Below are positions 1 through 5,311 of a stretch of 5,727 nucleotides of DNA, piece by piece. A program made the position numbers and the translations under genes. The DNA is from an uncultured Clostridia bacterium (GTDB lineage Bacteria; Bacillota; Clostridia; Oscillospirales; Oscillospiraceae), in NCBI GenBank assembly GCA_946011705.1, contig CAMGCA010000138.1, positions 1-5,727 on the forward strand, given 5' to 3'. Below the pieces are notes generated by a model. It saw nothing but the letters and a program-made list of their open reading frames with translations, searched no databases and was not told where the DNA came from. Positions within the stretch are counted from its first letter, which is position 1. Each line of letters opens with the position of its first letter.

Positions 1-788
1 GGATGGCCGCGCAGCACCTGAGCCTGTACGATGGTGTCGCCCGCGTGTCCACGGGTCATGACGCAGACATAGTCCTCGCTTCCGATGGTGACGGAGGCGG
101 CAATGTTGTGGAAATCTCCCAGCACCACCTGCTCCGCTGTGGGGAACAGGGCCGGGTCGGCAAATTCCGGCCGGTCGTCCATGACCACACACCGGAAGCC
201 AACATGACTGAGTACCGGTACCAGCTCCTGGGCAACGTGTCCGCCGCCGAAGACGTAGACTCTGCCGCCGGTGACGATCTGCTCAATGTACAAATCACGT
301 CCGCCCTCTTGCACCCGGTGGGGCTGCCGGGTGAGCCAGGGGGCCAGCACGGCATCGCCCTTGTCCGTCAGGTACAGCCTGCCGCCGTCGGCAATGTCGG
401 ACACCAGCCAGGCATCCTTGCCCCTGACGAAACAGGCCTCAGCGCCCTCCGCCAGCGCCAGGATCTCCGGGTCACCGGCGGGCAGATAGTGGAAGAACAC
501 ATTGCAGGCGCCGCCGCAGATCATACCCAAATTCTGCACATCATCCCGGGTCAGGGTGAAGTCATGGCCCCGGGAGCTTTTTTCTTCCAGAACGGTCTTG
601 GCAATTTGTTCGGAGCGGTACTCCACCGCGCCGCCGCCGATGGTGCCGCAGATTCTGCCCATTTTGCCCACCAGCATCCGGGCACCGGCGCCCCGGGGGG
701 TTGCGCCGGAGGAGGCAATGACGGTGACCATGACCAAATCCTCGCCCGCCAGCATACGGGCCTTCATTTCCTTCAGCATTTGCCGCAT
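1..788 (-). CDS. xdhC: XdhC/CoxI family molybdenum hydroxylase maturation protein (3' end beyond window)
   Basis: Known role of the family: XdhC/CoxI proteins bind or deliver molybdenum cofactor, helping to sulfurate and insert it into xanthine dehydrogenase-type hydroxylases in the cytoplasm. Seen: 262 codons without a stop, entering at ATG 788 and running off the left edge. The N-terminal XdhC_CoxI domain shows ATPRGAGARMLV (29-40), GTIGGGAVEY (48-57) and LGMICGGACNV (87-97). A Rossmann-like C-terminal domain shows VYVFGGGHVAQEL (177-189), DDRPEFADPALFP (204-216) and VMTRGHAGD (243-251). Only the final part, where the family's GxIGSRRK-type motif usually sits, is outside the window. A strong AGGAGG at 796-801, 7 nt upstream, supports this start. 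The start overlaps the end of the histidine phosphatase gene by 16 nt, so the two are probably co-transcribed and coupled. No lesion is visible, unlike in the two upstream genes. The family call is secure; the partner hydroxylase is not visible. Confidence 0.93.
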   Translation of the reverse strand, partial: MRQMLKEMKARMLAGEDLVMVTVIASSGATPRGAGARMLVGKMGRICGTIGGGAVEYRSEQIAKTVLEEKSSRGHDFTLTRDDVQNLGMICGGACNVFFHYLPAGDPEILALAEGAEACFVRGKDAWLVSDIADGGRLYLTDKGDAVLAPWLTRQPHRVQEGGRDLYIEQIVTGGRVYVFGGGHVAQELVPVLSHVGFRCVVMDDRPEFADPALFPTAEQVVLGDFHNIAASVTIGSEDYVCVMTRGHAGDTIVQAQVLRGH

Positions 789-1219
789 GATGATTCCTCC
801 TGATGAAAAAATCCAGATTCATCCCATCGCAGGGTGATGATTTCACAATAATCCGGCTTGTGCCACCGCCCGGTAATGTGCTCCAAAAACAGGGCGATGA
901 TGCCGCCGTGGGCCACCACCGCCAAATCGCCGGGACTGCGCCGGGCAGCTTCCTCCATGGCGGCGGAAAACCGGGCCAGTCCCGCTTCACGGCTTTCCGC
1001 ACCGGGGGGCTGCAAGGAAAGATCCCTGGCCCGGGCTGTCTCCACGGCGCGAGTCAGCGGGCTGGAAAAAACCGCGGAAACGGTTGGCAGGGCCCGGGCC
1101 ATTTCCGATGCTTGCAGCATCCCCTCCCCACTGAGTGGCAGGTCTGTGCTGCCGATGCACTGCCGTCGTCCATCCGGAAATTCCGGCAGGCCGTGGCGAA
1201 TCAGGTAAATCCGCTTCAT
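773..1219 (-). CDS. Histidine phosphatase family protein, internally shortened
   Basis: A member of the phosphoglycerate mutase-like histidine phosphatase superfamily, 148 residues. Seen: the phosphohistidine motif LIRHG (6-10, H9), SSPLTRAVETA (52-62, second Arg R57) and the second catalytic His in VVAHGGII (101-108, H104). Known: family members are usually about 180-210 residues. Between the SSPLxRAxxTA motif and a PPGAES-like motif they carry roughly 40 residues with an L-R-E-x-x-x-G-x-W-E/D-G motif that supplies the acid/base glutamate. Here TARA (61-64) runs directly into RDLSLQPPGAES (65-76), so that segment is absent. An in-frame deletion near 1025-1036 is inferred, and activity is doubtful. 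The ATG overlaps the TGA of the upstream gene (ATGA, 1216-1219); GGAGGG at 1228-1233 lies 8 nt upstream. The substrate is unknown. It could be mistaken for CobC because a cobalt operon is nearby, but it sits in the molybdenum operon. Confidence 0.85.
   Translation of the reverse strand: MKRIYLIRHGLPEFPDGRRQCIGSTDLPLSGEGMLQASEMARALPTVSAVFSSPLTRAVETARARDLSLQPPGAESREAGLARFSAAMEEAARRSPGDLAVVAHGGIIALFLEHITGRWHKPDYCEIITLRWDESGFFHQEESSCGKC
796..801 (-). promoter_or_regulatory. Shine-Dalgarno site of xdhC
   Basis: AGGAGG on the minus strand, 7 nt upstream of ATG 788 and inside the last codons of the preceding phosphatase gene. It fixes the xdhC start ahead of the in-frame ATGs at codons 4 and 8. Confidence 0.8.
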
Positions 1220-2120
1220 TCGAACAACCCTCCGAAATACTCTCCATACAATGCGTCCGCGTCCTCCCGGATGCGCCGTTCATAGGCGGCGAAGCGTTCC
1301 AGCAGGGTATGGGCACGCTGGGTCAGATGGCTCTGGCTGCCTCCGGCGCCGCCCTGGGTGCGCTCGATGAGGGTGCAGTTCAGCTGACTCTCCAGGGTGC
1401 GGATCATGTTCCAACAGGTGGAGTGGCTCAGCTGCATCCGCTGGCCCGCCGTCCGGACGGATTTCGTCTCATCCACCAGCGTCAGCAGCATGGCAATGTT
1501 GCTGTCCAGGAAGGGTTTTTCCTTATTCAGGGATACACTGACCACCGGGCGCACCAGCTGGGAATTGTGGTAATCCACCAGCGCGGAAAAATCCGCCGGT
1601 GTGTCGGCGTCGTGGAGGGTGCCGGGGTCGTCTACGGGAATTTCCAGCATGGCGGCGCCGCAGCGCTCCACGGCTCCTTTCAGGCCCTGTTCGCCGCTGT
1701 CGGCGAGAATCCGCGATGGGGTGCCCTGTCTGGCCCTGGCAGGTGGGGCAGGCCAGCGGGGCGTGGGAATCCAGCAGCGCGTGGACGGTGCCGGCGGTAA
1801 ACAAGGGAATGTCCACCGGGGTGAACAGCACCCGGTCGCATTTTCCACGCAGATATCCCAGCCCGATTTTCACCGAGTCAAACATCTGAGTGGTTTCGTA
1901 GTTCTCGTTTCGCAGGAAAATCACGCCGCTGCCGGACAGATGCCGTTCCAGCAGTCACCGCGTTAAAGCCGGTAACCATCACAATTCTGCGGATGCCCGC
2001 CTGATGAAAGGTAGCTACCACCCGCTGGGCGATGGTGATGGAGCCGATGCTCAGCATGGGCTTAAAATCTCCCATCCGGGAGGACATTCCGGCGGCGACG
2101 ATCAGCGCGGCAGTCTGCAT
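1216..2120 (-). pseudogene. Broken MobA/MocA-like nucleotidyltransferase fused to a ModE-like winged helix
   Basis: One ancestral gene of about 300 or more codons is now spread over three frames. Frame 1, from ATG 2120 to about 1956, gives the nucleotidyltransferase start, with the nucleotide-binding loop AAGMSSRMG and a lysine at residue 20. Frame 2, about 1954-1715, continues with LLERHLSGSGVIFLRNENY, then LFTPVDIPLF (metal-binding Asp) and GHPI. Frame 3, about 1713-1216, gives ILADSGEQGLKGAVERCG and the end of the transferase, then a winged helix with LTLVDETKSV, QRMQLSHSTCWNMIRTLE and GGAGGSQSHLT, as in ModE/LysR-type N-termini. The first break (near 1955) fits one inserted base or two lost. 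The second (near 1711-1714) seems to have lost about 23 nt between GHPI and ILADS. Translation from ATG 2120 would stop at TGA 1878-1880 after 80 residues. The intact version would link cofactor cytidylyl/guanylyltransferase-like activity to molybdenum-responsive regulation. A sequencing error could explain the first break; the second needs a real deletion or misassembly. Confidence 0.88.
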
Positions 2121-2127
2121 GGCGGCT

Positions 2128-2133
2128 TCTCCT
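2128..2133 (-). promoter_or_regulatory. Shine-Dalgarno site of the nucleotidyltransferase gene
   Basis: AGGAGA on the minus strand, 7 nt before ATG 2120. It selects this ATG over an in-frame GTG at 2138, which overlaps the binding site itself. Confidence 0.75.
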
Positions 2134-2143
2134 TTCACGGGAA

Positions 2144-2160
2144 ATGATATCTTATATCAT
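2144..2160 (-). promoter_or_regulatory. Operator-like inverted repeat downstream of the -10 box
   Basis: Perfect palindrome ATGATAT-AAG-ATATCAT, 7-bp arms with a 3-nt centre, beginning immediately after the -10 box (2161-2166). It covers roughly positions -6 to +11 of the predicted transcript, so a bound protein would block initiation. The first gene of the operon carries a ModE-like DNA-binding domain, so autoregulation is a plausible inference. The sequence is AT-rich in an otherwise GC-rich region. Confidence 0.55.
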
Positions 2161-2189
2161 ACTATACCGCAAAATGGGAAAAAAGTAAA
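2161..2189 (-). promoter_or_regulatory. Promoter of the molybdenum accessory operon
   Basis: Sigma-A-type elements on the minus strand: -35 TTTACT (2184-2189), a 17-nt spacer, and -10 TATAGT (2161-2166, 5 of 6 consensus). Predicted start near 2154, about 34 nt upstream of ATG 2120. It lies between the cbiO terminator and the nucleotidyltransferase gene, as expected for a separate operon. Confidence 0.6.
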
Positions 2190-2203
2190 TCCAAAATAGA
2201 AAT

Positions 2204-2231
2204 TTTCCCGGAAACAGGCGTTTCCGGGAAA
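2204..2231 (-). terminator. Intrinsic terminator after cbiO
   Basis: Perfect 12-bp stem TTTCCCGGAAAC / GTTTCCGGGAAA with a 4-nt loop, starting 4 nt past the cbiO stop. On the minus strand it is followed by an imperfect T-rich tail, ATTTCTATTTT. It ends the cbiMNQO transcript just before the promoter of the next operon. Confidence 0.8.
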
Positions 2232-2235
2232 TAAA

Positions 2236-3054
2236 TCATCTATGCAGCCAGAGGCGGTACTGCTCCATGGTCAGCGGGTACCGGGGCAGTCCCGGACAGG
2301 CGGCCTCGGCGGCCTGCCAGAGCCAGGGCTTCCGCAGTCCGGCCTGTTCCAAGAGCGCCGAATCCGCGAAAATCTCCTCCATGGAAGCGTCCTTTGCCAG
2401 CCTTCCCCGGTTGAATACCAGTCCCCGCCGGGCAAACCGGGCGGCAAAGTCCACATCGTGGGTGCTGACCAGCAGGGCGATGCCCACCTGGGTCAGCCGG
2501 TCCAGAATTTCCTCCAGCCGGGTCACGTTTTCCGGGTCCAGGGAGGCGGTAGGCTCGTCCAGCAGGATTACGTCCGGTTCCCTGGCGAGAATGTCCGCGA
2601 TGGTCACCCGCTTTTTTTCGCCGCCGGACAGATATTGGGGGGAACGATGGGCATAGCCCTCCAATCCCATGGCGGTGAGGGCCTGGGCGGTGCGGCGCTC
2701 CACCTCCGGCAGGGGAAGGCCCAGATTCAGCGGGCCGAAGGACACCTCGCCCTCCACGGTGACAGCCAGAATCTGATTCTCCGCCTCCTGAAAGACGATG
2801 CCCACCCGGCGGCGCAGCTCCAGAAGATCCTGCTTTTTCCGGGTCACGGGCTTTCCGGCACAGAAGATTTTTCCGGCTTCCGGCTCCAAAACCCCGTTGC
2901 ACAGCAGAAAAAAGGTAGATTTTCCCGCACCGTTGCGACCCAGCACCGCTACACGTTCACCCTTTTCAATGGAGACGCTGAGATTTTTCACGGCATCGGG
3001 GCCGTCGGGGTAGGCGTAGGATACATTTTCCAGCCGTAAAATCGGCTCTGTCAT
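2236..3054 (-). CDS. cbiO: Cobalt ECF transporter ATPase CbiO
   Basis: Cytoplasmic ABC ATPase of the cobalt energy-coupling-factor importer; it hydrolyses ATP and drives conformational change through CbiQ. 272 residues with a full motif set: Walker A GRNGAGKST (39-47), Q-loop Gln 89 in FQEAENQI, signature LSGGEKKR (142-149), Walker B VILLDEPT (162-169, catalytic E167) and H-loop STHD (His 199). The AENQI context after the Q-loop glutamine is typical of ECF A-components. The C-terminal extension after about residue 215 is also usual for CbiO. The ATG at 3054 overlaps the cbiQ TGA (ATGA, 3051-3054). An in-frame GTG at 3066 is possible, but the domain begins only at ILRLENVSYAYPDG, so the ATG is preferred. 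It is the last gene of cbiMNQO. With only one ATPase gene in the operon, CbiO probably works as a homodimer. Confidence 0.96.
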   Translation of the reverse strand: MTEPILRLENVSYAYPDGPDAVKNLSVSIEKGERVAVLGRNGAGKSTFFLLCNGVLEPEAGKIFCAGKPVTRKKQDLLELRRRVGIVFQEAENQILAVTVEGEVSFGPLNLGLPLPEVERRTAQALTAMGLEGYAHRSPQYLSGGEKKRVTIADILAREPDVILLDEPTASLDPENVTRLEEILDRLTQVGIALLVSTHDVDFAARFARRGLVFNRGRLAKDASMEEIFADSALLEQAGLRKPWLWQAAEAACPGLPRYPLTMEQYRLWLHR

Positions 3055-3863
3055 GGGCACAGCCACCCCTTTCTCACAAAAATCAGCCCCAGCAGCGCCA
3101 GCACATAAGCCGCCGCAGCCAGCAGATGCGTGGGCCGGAGCCGGGGCGCATGGGACAAAAAGGCCAGTTTTCCGTCATAACCCCGGGATTCCATGGCGTC
3201 AAAGCACACTCTGCTGCGCCGGAAGGAGGAGGCAAGCAACGTGCCGCTGACCCGCCCGGCGGTAGAGACAGAGCGCCGCAGGCCCACATAGCCCAACCGG
3301 GCTGTGGCGGCTACGGTCAGCTGCCGTTGAACCTCCAGCAGCACGAACAGATACCGGTAAATGAGGTACATCAGCTCAATGACCAGCGCCGGCACATGGC
3401 ACCGGCGCAGAACCTCGATGATCTGGGGCATGGGGGTGGAGCTGCTCAAAGCGTACAGGCAGCACACTGCCCCCATGGCCTGAAAGAACAACGTTACAGC
3501 CCGGTGAAGACTTTCAGAGGTGACGCACAGCCACCAGGAGCCAACTTTCAGCTGCCAAAGCCCCAGCGGCTCCCGGACGACCTCCAGCAGAATCACAAGA
3601 CAGCTGACGCAGAGGAACAGTAAGGGAATTTTCAGCAGCCTGACAATATGGCACATCGGCGTTTTCCCCAGAAAAACCATAAAAAACACCATGGAAAGCG
3701 CCACAAAGATGCCCACAACGGTATCGGAGGCTCCCACGCACAGCAGCAGCACCAGCACGCAAAAGCCGGTTTTCAGACCGGGGCTGACGTTTCGCAGTCC
3801 GGAGTGGGCCGCCAGCGTATCCAGCATCAGCATGCCGCTTCCGTGGCTATGACGGTGCGCCAT
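3051..3863 (-). CDS. cbiQ: Cobalt ECF transporter transmembrane coupling protein CbiQ
   Basis: Integral membrane T-component that connects the cobalt-binding CbiM/CbiN unit to the CbiO ATPases. 270 residues, a normal length. Hydrophobic helices lie near 32-46, 48-66, 78-95, 122-142, 158-178 and 246-264. The cytosolic coupling region carries an ARLGY segment (188-192) and AMESRGYDG (223-231), matching the Ala-x-x-x-Arg-Gly coupling motifs that dock onto the ATPase grooves. The N-terminus is His-rich (MAHRHSHGSG), followed by LDTLAAHSGLRNVSPGLK, characteristic of CbiQ. The ATG shares one base with the cbiN TGA (TGATG, 3861-3865). GGAGGA at 3873-3878 lies 9 nt upstream, inside cbiN, indicating translational coupling. 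Confidence 0.95.
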   Translation of the reverse strand: MAHRHSHGSGMLMLDTLAAHSGLRNVSPGLKTGFCVLVLLLCVGASDTVVGIFVALSMVFFMVFLGKTPMCHIVRLLKIPLLFLCVSCLVILLEVVREPLGLWQLKVGSWWLCVTSESLHRAVTLFFQAMGAVCCLYALSSSTPMPQIIEVLRRCHVPALVIELMYLIYRYLFVLLEVQRQLTVAATARLGYVGLRRSVSTAGRVSGTLLASSFRRSRVCFDAMESRGYDGKLAFLSHAPRLRPTHLLAAAAYVLALLGLIFVRKGWLCP

Positions 3864-4165
3864 CAGGCGGCTTCCTCCGCCCGGTACTTTTTCCGGGCCA
3901 CCAGATATCCGAAGCCGAAGCCGATGACGATGGCACCCAGGGCGGTTTGCAGGCAGAAGAGCAGAGACTCGGTCTCTCCGCCGGGAGGCGCAATGAGGCT
4001 CTCCGCCCAGGGCTCGTAATCAGGATCAACGGCGGCAATGGCCTCCTCGGCAGCGCCGTCCGCGCCGCCGAACTCACTGTCTTTGATGGTCATCAGGGGA
4101 AAAACCAGAATCACAGCGCACAGGGCAACCAGAATCAGGATGGTTATTACCTTCTTCTTTTCCAT
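3863..4165 (-). CDS. cbiN: Cobalt ECF transporter auxiliary subunit CbiN
   Basis: Small membrane protein that helps metal loading of CbiM in the Cbi cobalt uptake system. 100 residues, the usual size. Topology is two transmembrane helices (about 6-24 and 72-90) flanking an extracytoplasmic loop, with a basic ARKKYR end in the cytoplasm. Family signatures are visible: EFGGADGAAEEAI (31-43), PDYEPW (48-53) and PPGGETESLLFCLQTALGA (60-78). The start at ATG 4165 lies 2 nt after the cbiM stop, with AGGAGG (4176-4181) 10 nt upstream inside the cbiM end. Presence of CbiN rather than NikN/NikL-type subunits supports cobalt rather than nickel as the substrate. Confidence 0.95.
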   Translation of the reverse strand: MEKKKVITILILVALCAVILVFPLMTIKDSEFGGADGAAEEAIAAVDPDYEPWAESLIAPPGGETESLLFCLQTALGAIVIGFGFGYLVARKKYRAEEAA

Positions 4166-4167
4166 AA

Positions 4168-4929
4168 TCAGTTACCCTCCTTGACAAGGTAGCCAATCTC
4201 CCGCAGCTCCGGCTTGGCAAAGGATTCCAGCATCATCACCACGATGGCGGACAGAATGCCCTCCACAATGGCAAGGGGAATCTGGGTCAGGGCAAAGATG
4301 CTCAAGAATTCCGTCAGGGAAGCCAGAACACCGGCCTGACCGGGGTGAGCCAGGGCCAGCTGCACAGAGGTGACGCAGTAGGTAAACAGGTCTCCCAGAC
4401 CGCAGGCAAGACCCACGGCAACCAGGCGGCTCAGCTTCAGCTTCTTGCACAGCTGATAGACGCCGAAGCTGACAAAGGGTCCGGCAATGGCCATGGAGAA
4501 GGTGTTGGCACCCAGGGTGGTGAGTCCCCCGTGGGCAAGCAGAATGGCCTGGAACAGCAGGACGATCATGCCGAGCAAGGCCATGGGGGCAGGCCCAAAG
4601 AGCACGGCGCCCAGCCCGGTGCCGGTGGGATGGCTGGACGAGCCGGTGACGGAGGGCATTTTCAGGGCGGACAGCACGAAGGCATAGGCGCCCATCATGG
4701 CCAGCAGCAGCACGGCCTTACGGTGCTGGGAGACGATCTTCCGGATAGAAAGGAAACTCCATACCAGGAAAGGAAGACATACGACGCCCCAGACAATGGC
4801 GTGGGTCTGGGGCAGAAATCCCTCCATAATGTGCATGGCGCTGACGGGGGTGCCCAGCGCCGTCATCAGCGCGGGGACGCAGGAAGCCATAACAGCTCTG
4901 CGCTCCCGGTTGGTAAGCTTGATTTTCAT
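4168..4929 (-). CDS. cbiM: Cobalt ECF transporter substrate-binding membrane protein CbiM
   Basis: Substrate-specific component of the cobalt importer; binds Co2+ from outside. 253 residues. The first 31 resemble a cleavable signal peptide: basic NRERR, a hydrophobic stretch, then TPVSA. Cleavage would expose MHIMEGFLP (32-40), whose free N-terminus and His at the second mature position form the metal site in the characterised NikM/CbiM family. Other signatures are [11 protein letters not shown] (97-107), containing a further metal-ligand-type His (H100), and [14 protein letters not shown] (133-146). About six membrane helices follow. AGGAGG at 4935-4940 lies 5 nt upstream of ATG 4929. It is the first gene of cbiMNQO and sits directly below a cobalamin riboswitch and its terminator, so transcription should fall when adenosylcobalamin is plentiful. 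Confidence 0.96.
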   Translation of the reverse strand: MKIKLTNRERRAVMASCVPALMTALGTPVSAMHIMEGFLPQTHAIVWGVVCLPFLVWSFLSIRKIVSQHRKAVLLLAMMGAYAFVLSALKMPSVTGSSSHPTGTGLGAVLFGPAPMALLGMIVLLFQAILLAHGGLTTLGANTFSMAIAGPFVSFGVYQLCKKLKLSRLVAVGLACGLGDLFTYCVTSVQLALAHPGQAGVLASLTEFLSIFALTQIPLAIVEGILSAIVVMMLESFAKPELREIGYLVKEGN

Positions 4930-4940
4930 AAAAGCCTCCT

Positions 4941-4972
4941 AAAATAAAAATGGGCAGCCTGCGCGGCTACCC
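4941..4972 (-). terminator. Riboswitch-controlled intrinsic terminator upstream of cbiM
   Basis: On the minus strand, GGGTAGCC / GGCTGCCC (4965-4972 with 4952-4959) forms an 8-bp stem with one G-U pair and a 5-nt loop. The T-rich tail ATTTTTATTTT follows and the cbiM AGGAGG comes right after it. Placed between aptamer and gene, it is the expected off-state of the cobalamin riboswitch. Confidence 0.88.
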
Positions 4973-4979
4973 AATAACG

Positions 4980-4993
4980 GGGCATTGCTGCCC
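4980..4993 (-). promoter_or_regulatory. Expression-platform hairpin overlapping a possible antiterminator
   Basis: On the minus strand, GGGCA-GCAA-TGCCC forms a small hairpin between aptamer and terminator. Its 3' arm TGCCC (4980-4984) could instead pair with GGGTA (4968-4972), the 5' arm of the terminator. The pairings are seen in sequence; which forms under which condition is inference. Confidence 0.45.
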
Positions 4994-5034
4994 GATTATC
5001 CAGAGACTGAACACCGCAATCTTGGTACAAAAAT

Positions 5035-5192
5035 CGGCATAAGCAGGTTTCCTGGCTCCAGTTCACAGCGAAAAGCGCGTCTTCTCAGGCAAACAGCCCA
5101 ATGACATCTATGCGCCATCGCTCCCTGTTACAGTGACGGGTTCGCTTCGGACTTGCACCGAATTCTCTTTATCCCTCGCGGGACTTACACCG
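5035..5192 (-). promoter_or_regulatory. Cobalamin (B12) riboswitch aptamer
   Basis: Minus-strand RNA matching the cobalamin riboswitch pattern. Near the 3' end is the B12 box GAGCCAGGAAACCTGC (5043-5058). The conserved core includes TTCGGTGCAAGTCCGAAGC, followed by ACCCGTCACTGTAA (roughly 5125-5165). Closing stem P1 pairs CGGTGTAAGT (5183-5192) with GCTTATGCCG (5035-5044), 10 bp including G-U pairs. It controls cbiMNQO, a usual target because cobalt uptake feeds cobalamin synthesis. The ligand is expected to be adenosylcobalamin or a related form; the exact subclass is not resolved here. Confidence 0.95.
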
Positions 5193-5196
5193 GCGT

Positions 5197-5220
5197 TGAC
5201 GGAATATTCACTTTCCGTCA
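5197..5220 (-). promoter_or_regulatory. Inverted repeat over the cbi operon start point
   Basis: Perfect 8-bp inverted repeat TGACGGAA-N8-TTCCGTCA. On the minus strand the first arm (5213-5220) overlaps the last base of the -10 box and runs to about +1. The second arm (5197-5204) covers about +10 to +17. Because the first arm would be mostly untranscribed, a DNA operator fits better than an RNA hairpin. No cognate regulator is visible. Confidence 0.45.
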
Positions 5221-5248
5221 TTATAACGCACTTGCAATAGTGTGTCAA
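5220..5248 (-). promoter_or_regulatory. Consensus sigma-A promoter of cbiMNQO
   Basis: Both hexamers match consensus on the minus strand: -35 TTGACA (5243-5248), a 17-nt spacer, and -10 TATAAT (5220-5225). The predicted start near 5213 gives a leader of about 284 nt before cbiM, containing the whole riboswitch. A strong constitutive promoter fits control by attenuation downstream. Confidence 0.92.
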
Positions 5249-5269
5249 TTCTTTTTCCGTGGAAATGCT

Positions 5270-5306
5270 GCAGTAAGCCGGAACCATGCCGGTTCCGGCT
5301 TACTGC
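5270..5306 (-). terminator. 16-bp perfect hairpin after the aldo/keto reductase gene
   Basis: GCAGTAAGCCGGAACC pairs perfectly with GGTTCCGGCTTACTGC around a 5-nt loop, beginning 5 nt after the reductase stop. The following minus-strand bases (AGCATTTCC) form only a weak T tract. It is probably the transcript's 3' end or a stability hairpin that insulates the cbi promoter 14 nt further on. Confidence 0.65.
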
Positions 5307-5311
5307 GGGGC

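Noticed and set aside
3..803. Long plus-strand open frame of 266 codons opposite xdhC
   Set aside because: It shares codon boundaries with the xdhC frame on the other strand and is a GC-rich antisense shadow. It has no recognisable domain, while the minus strand shows clear XdhC motifs.
773..1219. Assigning the phosphatase as CobC (alpha-ribazole phosphatase) because a cobalt operon is close
   Set aside because: It lies in a different operon, coupled to molybdenum accessory genes, and nothing in its residues points specifically to alpha-ribazole phosphate.
1216..2138. Reading the three overlapping open frames (1878-2138, 1523-1924, 1216-1848) as separate genes
   Set aside because: Each contains only part of one protein's ordered motifs, and the rest of each frame is nonsense translation. 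One broken gene explains all three.
3055..3066. Upstream GTG start for cbiO
   Set aside because: It would add only four residues before the ATG that sits in an ATGA overlap with the cbiQ stop. The ABC domain starts after the ATG, so there is no reason to prefer it.
3051..4929. Nickel (NikMNQO) rather than cobalt specificity
   Set aside because: The upstream cobalamin riboswitch and a clear CbiN with its GADGxAE and PxYxPW motifs point to cobalt.
4345..4947. Plus-strand open frame of 200 codons opposite cbiM
   Set aside because: Low-complexity Gln/Gly/His-rich shadow of cbiM, with no domain; the minus strand matches CbiM throughout.
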